Position numbers and translations under genes: made by a program. The notes below the pieces were generated by a model, which made no database searches, was not told the origin of the DNA, and was given only the letters and a program-made list of their open reading frames with translations. Source: Mycobacterium sp. ITM-2016-00317 (GTDB taxonomy: Bacteria > Actinomycetota > Actinomycetes > Mycobacteriales > Mycobacteriaceae). From it: a DNA stretch of 64,000 nucleotides. Of the stretch, positions 25,006-33,775 are shown in pieces. The stretch covers positions 248,001 through 312,000 of the forward strand of contig NZ_CP134399.1 in NCBI RefSeq assembly GCF_002968295.1, written 5' to 3'. Each line of letters starts with the position of its first letter. The stretch's first letter is position 1.

Positions 25006-26552
25006 TGCTGGACAACATCACCGCAGGACTGGGGCTGCTGATGCAGCCGGCCCCGCTGATGTGGCTCGTGGTGGGCGTGTCCGTCGGCTTCATCGTCGGC
25101 GTGCTGCCCGGGCTGAGCACCTCGAACACCGCGGCGCTGCTGCTTCCGTTCGCGATCACGCTGCCGCTGGAGAACTCGCTGGTGCTCATCGTCAGCATCT
25201 ACGCGGGCGCGCAGTTCGGCGGTGCGGTACCGGCGATCCTGTTCAATGTGCCCGGCGAGGCCGGCTCCGCGGTGACCGCCCTGGACGGCTATCCATTGGC
25301 CAAGAAGGGACAGGCCGGGCTGGCCATCGGCATCGCCCGGATGGCATCGGTCCTCGGCGGCGTCATCAGCGGCTTCTTCGTCCTGTTCCTGTTGCAGCCA
25401 CTGGGCGCGCTGTCACTGAAGTTCGGTGCCAGGGAGATGCTCGCCATCATCGTGCTCGGCCTGGTCGTCGCGTCCTCGCTGATGGGTGGCTCGGCGCGCA
25501 AGGGGCTGATGGTCGGCCTGCTGGGCCTGATGTTCGCAGTGGTCGGTGTCAGCCCCGCCACCGCCGAGACCCGGTACACGTTCGGCGAGCTGCAGCTCTA
25601 TGACGGAATCCCGTTCCTGGCGGCCCTGATCGGCGTCTTCGCGATCAGCGAGATGCTGATGCTGGTGGGCTCGACCCTGATGCAGAAGCGCCAGAAGGAG
25701 CAGGCCATGACGCCCGGCGGTCTGCGCAAGGAGACCCGCGACGCGATCGACGGGGTCAAGGCGACGCTGCGCCAGCCCGGTGCGGTCGGGCGGGCGAGCT
25801 CCGTCGGTGTCGTGCTCGGCATCATCCCGGGCCTGGGCGCCGCCGTCGCCAACTTCATCAGCTACTCGTTCGAGAAGCGGCGCTCCAAGACCCCGGAGGA
25901 GTTCGGCAAGGGCAGCCACAAGGGCATCATCGCGTCCGAGGCCTGTGACAACGCGGTCGCCAGCTCCAGCCTGATCCCCACCTTCACGCTCGGCATCCCG
26001 GGCAGCGCCACCATGGCAGTGGTGCTGGCGGCGTTCTACCTGCAGGGCATCCAGCCCGGGCCGCGGGTGCTGCAGACCAACAGCGCCGAGGTGTACGCGG
26101 TCGCGCTGGCGCTGATCGCGGCCAGCATCCTGATCCTGCCGCTGGGCGTCCTGCTGGCCGGGCCGCTGGCCTCGGTCACCAAGGTGCCGCTGTCCTTCCT
26201 GGTGCCGACGGTGCTGTTCATGTCGATGGTCGGCGTGTACGCGATCCGCAACTCCATCTTCGACGTCGGGCTGGCGCTGTTCTTCGGCGTCATCGGTCTT
26301 CTGTTGCGGCTCAACGGTTATCCGGTGATCCCGCTGATCCTCGGCATCATCCTCGGGCCGCTGGCCGAGGAGTACCTGCTGCGCAGCCTGCAGCTCGCCG
26401 ACGGCCCCGGCTACTTCTTCGGTTCGATCGTGGTGAACATCCTGTGGGCACTACTGGTGGCCGCACTGGCGGCGATGGCCTTCTCCGGCCTGCGCAAGGG
26501 CCGGGCCGAGAAGAAGCCCGCCGCGCGCGAAACCGCCCAGCAGAACAGCTGA
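25005..26552 (+). CDS. tctA: TctA-type large permease subunit of the tripartite tricarboxylate transporter
   Basis: 515 residues with about 11-12 membrane helices. Diagnostic TctA motifs are GVLPGLSTSNTAALLLPFAITLP, AGAQFGGAVPAILFNVPGEAGSAVTALDGYPLAKKG, and the C-terminal-half repeat GIIPGLGAAVANFISYSFEKR with EACDNAVASSSLIPTFTLGIPGSATMAVVL. Passive permease channel for carboxylate uptake together with TctB and TctC. ATG 25005 overlaps the tctB stop. The polar C-terminus (about 20 residues) is Lys/Glu-rich. Confidence 0.93.
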   Translation: MLDNITAGLGLLMQPAPLMWLVVGVSVGFIVGVLPGLSTSNTAALLLPFAITLPLENSLVLIVSIYAGAQFGGAVPAILFNVPGEAGSAVTALDGYPLAKKGQAGLAIGIARMASVLGGVISGFFVLFLLQPLGALSLKFGAREMLAIIVLGLVVASSLMGGSARKGLMVGLLGLMFAVVGVSPATAETRYTFGELQLYDGIPFLAALIGVFAISEMLMLVGSTLMQKRQKEQAMTPGGLRKETRDAIDGVKATLRQPGAVGRASSVGVVLGIIPGLGAAVANFISYSFEKRRSKTPEEFGKGSHKGIIASEACDNAVASSSLIPTFTLGIPGSATMAVVLAAFYLQGIQPGPRVLQTNSAEVYAVALALIAASILILPLGVLLAGPLASVTKVPLSFLVPTVLFMSMVGVYAIRNSIFDVGLALFFGVIGLLLRLNGYPVIPLILGIILGPLAEEYLLRSLQLADGPGYFFGSIVVNILWALLVAALAAMAFSGLRKGRAEKKPAARETAQQNS

Positions 26553-26577
26553 GCGACACAACCAGAAAGGAGGCCCC

Positions 26578-27330
26578 GTGCGGGCCGCAATCGTGACCGG
26601 CGCCAGCCGCAACATCGGGCTGGCGATCGCCGGTCGACTGCTCCACGACGGCTGGAAGGTCTGTCTGACAGGGCGCGACGAAGCCGGGGTGGCCGCAGCC
26701 GCGGCCACCCTCGCCGAAGGGGCGGCCGAGGGATCGGTGCGCTGGTTCGCCGGGGACATCGGAGTCCCCGATGACGTGACGCACCTGGTCGGTGAGGTCG
26801 AAAGTGCTTGGGGCGGCGTCGATGCCGTGATCAACAACGCCGGCATCCGGGCGCACGGGCCGATCGAGGCAATCCCCGTGACGGATTGGGACGCGGTGCT
26901 GTCCACCGTGATGACCGGTGCGTTCCTGACCACGCAGGCGGTGCTGCCGCAGATGAAGCAGCGGGGCTGGGGCCGCATCGTCAACATCGCCGGGATGTCC
27001 GGGCAGTCCGGCGCCGCCGGCCGGGTACCGGTGGTGGCGGCCAAAGCCGGGCTGATCGGGCTGACCAAGGCGTGCGCACACGAGGCCGACGGCACCGGGG
27101 TCACCGTCAACGCGGTGTCCCCCGGGCACATCGACACCGAACGACGCCCGGGTCTCGGCGACGCAGGCGTGGCAGCAGAGCACTACCGGCACCTGCGCGA
27201 CCATGGCAACCCCGTGGGCCGGATCGGATCGGTCGACGATGTCGCAGGCGCGGTGTCCTACCTGTGCGGTCCGGACGCGGGATACGTGACCGGACAAGTG
27301 ATCTCGGTGAACGGCGGTGCCTACATGTGA
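26578..27330 (+). CDS. Short-chain dehydrogenase/reductase-like protein lacking the catalytic tyrosine
   Basis: 250 residues, full SDR length. The NAD(P) site is intact (VTGASRNIGLAIAGRLL, then NNAGIRAHG), as is the C-terminal GGAYM end. The active-site Y-x3-K is read as V-V-A-A-K (RVPVVAAKAGLIGL), so Tyr is Val. Ser of the triad (NIAGMSGQ) and Lys remain. Either the enzyme uses another acid or base, or it is a non-catalytic or altered relative. GTG start with AAAGGAGG just upstream, 25 bp after tctA. It is the link between transporter and PrpD genes in the operon. Confidence 0.85.
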   Translation: MRAAIVTGASRNIGLAIAGRLLHDGWKVCLTGRDEAGVAAAAATLAEGAAEGSVRWFAGDIGVPDDVTHLVGEVESAWGGVDAVINNAGIRAHGPIEAIPVTDWDAVLSTVMTGAFLTTQAVLPQMKQRGWGRIVNIAGMSGQSGAAGRVPVVAAKAGLIGLTKACAHEADGTGVTVNAVSPGHIDTERRPGLGDAGVAAEHYRHLRDHGNPVGRIGSVDDVAGAVSYLCGPDAGYVTGQVISVNGGAYM

Positions 27331-27391
27331 GTCGGCCCCCGGTTCCAGGAGCCGCGCTCCGCACCCCGCACACCCTCGAAAGGACCAACAG

Positions 27392-28771
27392 ATGGCTGCC
27401 GATATCAGCACACCGACCCGCCGACTCGCCCAGTACCTCAGTGCCACCGCGGACACCCCGCTGCCGCCCGCGGTGATCCACAAGACCAAGCACCACATCA
27501 TCGACACCGTCGCCGCGATGGTCTCCGGGGCGCAGCTGCCGCCCGGGAAGCGGGCGCTGGCCTATGTCGCAGGCAGCGCCGGAGGTCCGAGCGTATTGGT
27601 CGGCGGTCAGCGCACCGTGGCCGTGGAAGCCGCACTGGCCAACGGGATGTCGGCGCACGCCGACGAAACCGACGACTCGCACGCCCGCTCGATCAGCCAC
27701 CCCGGCTGTGCGGTGGTGCCCGCCGCGCTGGCCGTCGGTGACCTGCAGCGCAGCAGCGGCGAGCAGATCCTGCGCGCGGTGGCCGCCGGCTACGACGTCG
27801 GCACCCGAGTGGTGCTCAGCCTCGGAAAGCCGGTGCTGAACACCGAATCCAGCGGCCGCAGCACCCACGCGTACTGCGGGCTGTTCGGCGCCACCGCGAC
27901 CGCCGCCTCGCTGTACCGGCTCGGCGAGGAACAGGCGCGGCACGCGTTGTCCTATGCGGCACAGAGCGCTTCGGGTGTGACCAGCTGGGTGCGCGACCCC
28001 AACCACGTCGAGAAGGCCTTCGTCTTCGCAGGCATGCCCGCCTCCAACGGCGTCCGCGCCGCGGCGATGGTGGCCTCCGGCTGCGACGGGGTGCCGGACG
28101 TGTTCAGCGGCGTCCCCAACTTCCTGGACGCGCTGTCCGACGACGTCCGCCGCGACGAACTCGCCGACGGGCTCGGCGAGCGCTACGAGATCATGCACAC
28201 CAACATCAAGAAGTTCGCCGTCGGCTCCCCGGCGCAGGCCGCCGTGCAGGCGATGCTGGAACTCGTCGAGGAGGAGCCGATCGACCCGGAGCAGGTCACC
28301 GGGATCCGCATCGTGCTGCCCCACGACCTGTGCCGCGTCGTGGACGACCGGTCCATGCCCGACATCAACTGCCAGTACCTGGTGGCCGGCACCCTGGTGG
28401 ACCGCGCGTTCACCTTCGCGATGGCGCACGACGACGACCGGATGACCGATCCGACGATCATGGCCCTGCGGGGGCGCACCGAGCTGGTGGCCGACCCCGA
28501 GAAGGCCGGTGTGCGTACCGCGGACGTCACGGTCAGCCTGCGCGACGGCCGCACCCGGCAGCGCTACGTCGGGGCCGTCCGCGGCACCGTCGATGATCCG
28601 ATGTCCGACGACGAGGTGACCGCCAAGGCCGTGGACCTGATGGAACCGATTCTGGGTTCCGCTGCCACCGCCGACCTGATGGACCGGCTGTGGACACTGG
28701 AGAACTGCGCCGACATCAGCGAGGTCACCGCGATGCTGACCGCCGATGCCACAGTGCGGGTCTCCCGATGA
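27392..28771 (+). CDS. MmgE/PrpD family protein, paralogue 1
   Basis: 459 residues. MmgE/PrpD proteins include 2-methylcitrate dehydratase (PrpD) and cis-aconitate decarboxylase (IRG1/ACOD1). Conserved positions seen: HADETDDSHARSISHPG (the Asp/His loop), STHAYCGLFGATATAA, NHVEKAFVFAGMPASNG (Lys region) and HTNIKKFAVGSPAQAAVQA. It is the most divergent of the four, with an N-terminus of about 20 extra residues, and could act on a different acid. ATG 27392 with AAAGGA upstream. An ATGA overlap links it to paralogue 2. Confidence 0.85.
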   Translation: MAADISTPTRRLAQYLSATADTPLPPAVIHKTKHHIIDTVAAMVSGAQLPPGKRALAYVAGSAGGPSVLVGGQRTVAVEAALANGMSAHADETDDSHARSISHPGCAVVPAALAVGDLQRSSGEQILRAVAAGYDVGTRVVLSLGKPVLNTESSGRSTHAYCGLFGATATAASLYRLGEEQARHALSYAAQSASGVTSWVRDPNHVEKAFVFAGMPASNGVRAAAMVASGCDGVPDVFSGVPNFLDALSDDVRRDELADGLGERYEIMHTNIKKFAVGSPAQAAVQAMLELVEEEPIDPEQVTGIRIVLPHDLCRVVDDRSMPDINCQYLVAGTLVDRAFTFAMAHDDDRMTDPTIMALRGRTELVADPEKAGVRTADVTVSLRDGRTRQRYVGAVRGTVDDPMSDDEVTAKAVDLMEPILGSAATADLMDRLWTLENCADISEVTAMLTADATVRVSR

Positions 28772-30030
28772 CCAGTTCCGCGATGACATCGAGCACCGAA
28801 CTCGCGCCGGGCGTGCCGACCACCGCGGCGGCGCTGGCCCGGTGGGCCTGCGAACTGCAGCCCAGCCAGGCCGATCTCGACCTCGCCGGGATTGCGCTGG
28901 TCGACACCGTGGCGGTCGCGCTGGCCGCGACCGGCCATCCCCTGCTGACGGTGACCGCCGGTCTGCCGGAGCCGGCGAGGTGGGCCGCACAGGCCCACGT
29001 CGTCGACTATGACGACCTGCACCTGCCGTCGACCACGCACATCAGCACGGTGTGCGTGCCCGCGGCGGCCGCGGTCGGCGGCGATGCCAGGGCGTATCTG
29101 GCCGGTGCCGGCGTGATGGCCAGGATCGGCAGCGCGCTGGGCTGGAACCACTACTCCCGGGGCTGGCATGCCACGTCGACGACCGCACCGATGGCGGCCG
29201 CCGTGGTGGCGGCGACGGCGCGCGGCTTCAGCGCCGAGGACACGGCCAGGGCGATGGCGCTGGCCGTCTCGAGTGCGGGCGGCGTGCAGCGCGCGTTCGG
29301 CAGCGACGCCAAGGCGATTCAGGTCGGCCTGGCGGTGGAAGCGGGTATCCGCGCCGCCGACCTGGTGGCCCACGGCGCGAGCGCGGACCCGCGGGTGCTG
29401 GACGCCTGGCTGGCCCTGGTCTCGGAGCCACCGTTCGACCTGGCGCTCGACTCGCCCGAAGCGGTGCCGGGCGGCCTGGCGGTCAAGGTGTACCCGTGCT
29501 GCTACGCGCTGCAGCGACCCATCGCCTGCACCTCGGAACTGGCCGCCGGACTGGAATCCGATCAGGTGGACCGCATCGACGTGTGGGTCACCGAATCGGC
29601 GATCCAGCCTCTGGTGCACCATCGGCCCACCTCCGGGCTGGAAGCCAAGTTCTGCCTCGAGCACGCGGTGGCCGTCGCGGTCACCGACCGGGTACCGGGA
29701 TTCGACAGCTTCTCCGACGCGGCGGTGCGCCGCCCCGAGGTCGCGCGCCTGACCCGCAGCGTGACCGTGCACGTCGCACCAGGCGGCAACGGCCTTCTCG
29801 AGGACGAGGTCCGGGTGGCGCTGACGACGACCGACGGGCGCGAGCTCACCGGGTCGATCGACATCCCGCCGGGGGCGCCCGGCCGCCCGGTCACCCGGGA
29901 TGAACTGGCGCAGAAGGTACGTGACTGTGCCGGCGACCAAGCCGACGCCGTACTGGCGGCCGGCTGGGGCGACATCGCCGGCCTACTCAGGGGTACGACC
30001 ACCCCGCCGACACAGAAGGATGCTTCATGA
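28768..30030 (+). CDS. MmgE/PrpD family protein, paralogue 2
   Basis: 420 residues, the shortest of the four: the N-terminal helical domain is reduced. Family positions: QAHVVDYDDLHLPSTTHIS (the usual HPG is HIS), HYSRGWHATSTTAPMAAA, GSDAKAIQVGLAVEAG, KVYPCCYALQRPIA. Loss of Pro-Gly after the active-loop His and the short N-terminus suggest altered or lost activity, or a partner role. Start overlaps the previous stop (ATGA), as does its end with the next gene, so the three are probably made in equal amounts. Confidence 0.83.
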   Translation: MTSSAMTSSTELAPGVPTTAAALARWACELQPSQADLDLAGIALVDTVAVALAATGHPLLTVTAGLPEPARWAAQAHVVDYDDLHLPSTTHISTVCVPAAAAVGGDARAYLAGAGVMARIGSALGWNHYSRGWHATSTTAPMAAAVVAATARGFSAEDTARAMALAVSSAGGVQRAFGSDAKAIQVGLAVEAGIRAADLVAHGASADPRVLDAWLALVSEPPFDLALDSPEAVPGGLAVKVYPCCYALQRPIACTSELAAGLESDQVDRIDVWVTESAIQPLVHHRPTSGLEAKFCLEHAVAVAVTDRVPGFDSFSDAAVRRPEVARLTRSVTVHVAPGGNGLLEDEVRVALTTTDGRELTGSIDIPPGAPGRPVTRDELAQKVRDCAGDQADAVLAAGWGDIAGLLRGTTTPPTQKDAS

Positions 30031-31394
30031 TCGACCTGACCGAACTGGCCGCCGAGGCGCTCGCCGTTGCCGACCGTGTCGAGGGGGAGGTGCGCGCCGA
30101 GGCGGTGCGCTCGTTGCTCAACGTGGTGGGAACGACGATCGGTGCCGCGGCCACCACCGAGACCGACATCGTCGCCGCGGGGATGCGGCACAGCGGCGCC
30201 CCGGGCGATGCGCCGGTACCCGGACGCGCCGACACCTTCGATCCGTCGTCCGCTGCGCTGATCACCGGATTCGCCGCTCATCTCGACGATTTCGACGACA
30301 CCCACCTGGCCACCGTGGTGCACCCGGGAGCCGCCACCCTGGGCGCCGCACTAGGGGCGAGCTGGATGCGCGACCGCAGCACCGGCGAGCTGCTGCCCGA
30401 CCGCAGCGGTGACGAACTGCTGCGCGCCTTCGCCGTCGGCATCGAGCTGCAACTGCGCGTCGCGGTGGCGATGTCGCCGTCGCACTACGACGCGGGCTGG
30501 CACATCACCGGGACCGTGGGATCGCTCGGCGCCGCCACCACCGCGGCCATGCTGCTGGGACTGGATGCCGAGACCACCGGCCGCGCACTGGGAATCGCGT
30601 CCAGCATGACGATCGGTCACCGCGAGGGCTTCGGCACGATGAACAAGCCGCTGCACCCCGGCAAGGCCGCCGCCAACGGGCTGGTGGCCGCCGCGGCCGC
30701 CGCCCGCGGCCTCGACGCATCGCCGTCGGCGCTCGACGGCCCCCGCGGCTACTTCGCGGTGATGGCCCCGGAACTGGACCCCGGCCTGCTCGTCGACGGT
30801 TGGGGCGAGCGGTGGGAACTGTTGTCCAACACCTACAAACCGTATCCGTGCGGCATCGTCACGCATCCCGCGATCGAGGCCGCCGAGCGGCTGCACCAGG
30901 CGGTCGGCGGACGGGAGATCGACCGTGTCGAGGTCCGGTGCCATCCGCTGGTGGTGGAGCTGACCGGCAACCCGGATCCGGGCGACGGGCTGGCCGCACG
31001 GTTCTCCACCGTGCACGGAGTGGCCGCGGGCGTGCTCGGCGGCGCCGTCGACCTCGGCTCCTACGACGACGCCTACGTGCGCTCGGCGGCGCTGATCGCC
31101 ATGCGGGCCAGGGTCGAGTTGATCCCGGATCCCGAGATCCCGCGTGCCACCGCCCATCTGACGGTCACGCTGACCGACGGAAGCACCGAGAAGTGCACCG
31201 TCGAGAACGCGCGGGGCAGCCTGGAGGCGCCGCTGACCGACGACCAACTGGATCGCAAGGTCCTGGCTCTGGTGGAACGCACCCTGCCCGGCCGCGAGAA
31301 GGAGATCGTCGAGACCTCCCGGGCCGTCGCCGCCGCAGCAGGCGCGCGCGGCTGGTTCTCCGCCCTGGCCGCCGCCGACACGAAAGGCAACTGA
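30027..31394 (+). CDS. MmgE/PrpD family protein, paralogue 3
   Basis: 455 residues, standard family length. All active-site-like segments are present: HLDDFDDTHLATVVHPGAA, HYDAGWHITGTVGSLGAA, GTMNKPLHPGKAAANG and NTYKPYPCGIVTHPAIEA. With paralogue 4 it is closest to the cis-aconitate decarboxylase/PrpD pattern (D-x3-T-x5-H, later H, K and K/Y). Possible reactions are dehydration of a citrate analogue or decarboxylation of an aconitate-like acid. It is cytosolic. The gap to the next gene is 3 bp. Confidence 0.87.
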   Translation: MIDLTELAAEALAVADRVEGEVRAEAVRSLLNVVGTTIGAAATTETDIVAAGMRHSGAPGDAPVPGRADTFDPSSAALITGFAAHLDDFDDTHLATVVHPGAATLGAALGASWMRDRSTGELLPDRSGDELLRAFAVGIELQLRVAVAMSPSHYDAGWHITGTVGSLGAATTAAMLLGLDAETTGRALGIASSMTIGHREGFGTMNKPLHPGKAAANGLVAAAAAARGLDASPSALDGPRGYFAVMAPELDPGLLVDGWGERWELLSNTYKPYPCGIVTHPAIEAAERLHQAVGGREIDRVEVRCHPLVVELTGNPDPGDGLAARFSTVHGVAAGVLGGAVDLGSYDDAYVRSAALIAMRARVELIPDPEIPRATAHLTVTLTDGSTEKCTVENARGSLEAPLTDDQLDRKVLALVERTLPGREKEIVETSRAVAAAAGARGWFSALAAADTKGN

Positions 31395-31397
31395 CCC

Positions 31398-32720
31398 ATG
31401 AGCTCGGACATCACCGCCCGTACAGCGGCTTTCGTCGCCGGACTGAACTGGACCGACGTACCCGCCTCCGCCCAGGCGGCCGCCCGCAGGACCGCCGCCA
31501 ACGTGATCGGCCTGTCGGTCGGCGCGGCGCACACCCCGGCGGCCGAGGCCGCGGTGGCCGCCGCAGGAGATCTCGGCCTGTCGGGCCCGGCCCAGGTGCT
31601 GGGTCGCGCTGAGACGCTGACCCCGCCGTGGGCGGCCCTGGTCAACGGATTGACCGCCCACGTCGAGGACTTCGACGACACCTACCTGGCGTGCATCCTG
31701 CATCCCGGTGCGCCGGTGGTCCCGGCGGCGCTGGCTGCCGCCGAACTCACCGGTGCCGACGGGGCCACGCTGATGGCCGGGGTGGTGGCCGGCGTGGAGG
31801 TCGCCAGCCGGATCGGTGATGCGCTGTGGCCCAGCCACTTCGACCGCGGCTGGCATGTCACCGCCACCACCGGCCCCGTCGGTGCGGCGTGTGCGGCCGC
31901 CCGCGTCCTCGGGCTCGACGCGGCGCAGACCGCGCACGCCATCGCGATCGCGGCCACGCAGGCGGCCGGCCACACCGAACAACTCGGATCGATGACCAAG
32001 TCGTTCCAGGTGGGCCGTGCGGCCGCAACCGGTGTGGAGGCGGCGCTGCTGGCGCAGCAGGGATTCACCGGTCCGGTGGAGCCGCTGGCCGGCCGGCGCG
32101 GGATGTCCGCCCTGATGGCCGACGACGCGGACTGGTCGACGGTGGACGACCTGGGTTCCCGCTGGCTGGTCGAACAGAACGCGCTGAAACCGTACAGCTG
32201 CGGCATCGTCAGCCATCCCGTGATCAACGCCGGCGTCTTCCTGCGCGCGCAGGGCATCGACCCGGCGCGCGTCGCGTCGGTGGCGCTGGAGGTGCATCCG
32301 CGGGTGCTCGACGTCATGGGCGTCACCGAGCCGGAAACCGGCCTGCAGAGCAAGTTCTCGGTCTACCACTGCTTCGCCGTCGGATTGGTGCGGGGCGCGG
32401 GAGGCCCGGCGGAGTTCAGTGACGACGCCGCGCTCGATCCGCAGGTCGTCCGGGTGCGCGGCCTGGTCGCCGTGAGCCTCGACGGCGCTCTGGCCGCCGA
32501 CTCGTGCCGGATGACCGCCACCCTCGACGACGGCAGCACCATCGCCCACACCGTCGAGCACGCCACCGGCAGCACAGCGGCGCCGATGACCGACGATCAG
32601 CTGCGGGACAAGGTACTTCGGCTGACCGAACGTCTCGACGACCCGGGCCGGCTGTGGGACACCGCCTGGCGGATCGACGAGATCGGCTCGGCCGCTGAGT
32701 TGTTCGCGGTAGCCAGGTAG
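31398..32720 (+). CDS. MmgE/PrpD family protein, paralogue 4
   Basis: 440 residues. Shares with paralogue 3 the segments HVEDFDDTYLACILHPGAPV, HFDRGWHVTATTGPVGAA, GSMTKSFQVGRAAATG and NALKPYSCGIVSHPVINA. Full length and intact active-site pattern make it a likely enzyme. The two could also form a hetero-oligomer, since MmgE/PrpD proteins are dimers. TAG stop, then 8 bp to a possible ATT start of the AbrB-type gene. Confidence 0.87.
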   Translation: MSSDITARTAAFVAGLNWTDVPASAQAAARRTAANVIGLSVGAAHTPAAEAAVAAAGDLGLSGPAQVLGRAETLTPPWAALVNGLTAHVEDFDDTYLACILHPGAPVVPAALAAAELTGADGATLMAGVVAGVEVASRIGDALWPSHFDRGWHVTATTGPVGAACAAARVLGLDAAQTAHAIAIAATQAAGHTEQLGSMTKSFQVGRAAATGVEAALLAQQGFTGPVEPLAGRRGMSALMADDADWSTVDDLGSRWLVEQNALKPYSCGIVSHPVINAGVFLRAQGIDPARVASVALEVHPRVLDVMGVTEPETGLQSKFSVYHCFAVGLVRGAGGPAEFSDDAALDPQVVRVRGLVAVSLDGALAADSCRMTATLDDGSTIAHTVEHATGSTAAPMTDDQLRDKVLRLTERLDDPGRLWDTAWRIDEIGSAAELFAVAR

Positions 32721-32779
32721 GGGCACCGATTTCGCCCGTCATCGGCCGCTGGCTGCAGCTGGCGCTCGTCGCCACGGCG

Positions 32780-33775
32780 GTGTCGGCGGGCTTCGTCGCC
32801 GTCGGCCTGCCGACACCGATGCTGTTCGGCGGGCTGGTCGGCGCACTGATCTACGCGCTGGCCCGCCCGTCGGCCCCGCTGCGCCTGCCCGGGTCCTGGT
32901 TCCAGGCCGGGCAGGCGGTGGTGGGCGTGATCGTCGGTTCGATGATCGACTGGGAGACGCTGGCCGGACTGGGCACCCGCTGGCTGATCGTGCTGGGCAT
33001 CTCCTGCTTCGCGCTGCTGGTCAGTGTGCTGGTCGGCAGTCTGCTGACCCGCCGCGGTGCGAGCCCGGCGACGGCGGCGTTCTCGTCGATCGCCGGCGGC
33101 GCCATCGGCCTGACCGCGATGGCCGACGATCTCGGGGCGGACTCGCGGGTGATCGCGGTGCTTCAGTACCTGCGGCTGCTGGTGGTGCTGCTGACGTTGC
33201 CGGTCGTGGTCACCGTCGTGTTCGGCGCACACGGTGTCGGCGACGCGCTCGCGGCCACCGGCGGCGACTGGCACGTCGACCTGCCGTTCGTCGCGATCGC
33301 ACTGGTCGGCGGGGTACTGGTCGGCAAGCTGGTGCGGCTGCCGTCACCGGCGCTGCTCGGCCCGCTGCTGTTCGCCGCGCCGCTGACCCTGGTGCCGTAC
33401 TTCTCCGGCGCCGGAGTGCCGGTGCTGGTGGCGGGGCTGGGCTACCTCGCGATCGGGCTGCAGGTCGGCCTCAAGTTCACCGTCGAGAGCCTGCGGTCGA
33501 TCGGCCGGATGATGCCGATCGCGATGCTGACCATCGCGGTGACCCTGTTGGGTTGCGCGGGGCTGGGCTGGATCCTGACCCTGACCACCGACGCCACCCC
33601 GCTGGACGCGTACCTGGCCACCACCCCCGGCGGTATCTACGCGGTGATGGGCACCGCGGCCTGGCTCGGCGCCGACGTCACCTTCGTGGCGGCCGCCCAG
33701 ATCCTGCGGATGCTGATCGTGCTCGCGCTGGCGCCGTTCCTGGCCGCCTATTTCCGGCGGCGTGCGTCAGGTTGA
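32780..33775 (+). CDS. AbrB-type membrane protein (COG3180 family), last gene of the tct/PrpD operon
   Basis: 331 residues from GTG 32780, with about nine to ten membrane helices and two internally similar halves (GQAVVGVIVGSMIDW and GLQVGLKFTVESL; AFSSIAGGAIGLTAMADDLGADSR and TTPGGIYAVMGTAAWLGADVTFVAAAQILRML). This is the AbrB family, described as regulators or putative transporters. The frame is open upstream to ATT 32729, preceded by AGGTAGGGG. Starting there would complete the first helix (WLQLALVATAV), so the real start may be this rare codon. Substrate unknown; export or import of a pathway acid fits the context. Confidence 0.82.
   Translation: MSAGFVAVGLPTPMLFGGLVGALIYALARPSAPLRLPGSWFQAGQAVVGVIVGSMIDWETLAGLGTRWLIVLGISCFALLVSVLVGSLLTRRGASPATAAFSSIAGGAIGLTAMADDLGADSRVIAVLQYLRLLVVLLTLPVVVTVVFGAHGVGDALAATGGDWHVDLPFVAIALVGGVLVGKLVRLPSPALLGPLLFAAPLTLVPYFSGAGVPVLVAGLGYLAIGLQVGLKFTVESLRSIGRMMPIAMLTIAVTLLGCAGLGWILTLTTDATPLDAYLATTPGGIYAVMGTAAWLGADVTFVAAAQILRMLIVLALAPFLAAYFRRRASG

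Noticed and set aside
27392..32720. The four PrpD genes as an assembly duplication
   Set aside because: The proteins differ widely in sequence and length, so they are old paralogues.
30351..32726. 791-codon frame on the minus strand opposite PrpD paralogues 3 and 4
   Set aside because: Antisense shadow spanning two real genes and their junction; composition is not protein-like.
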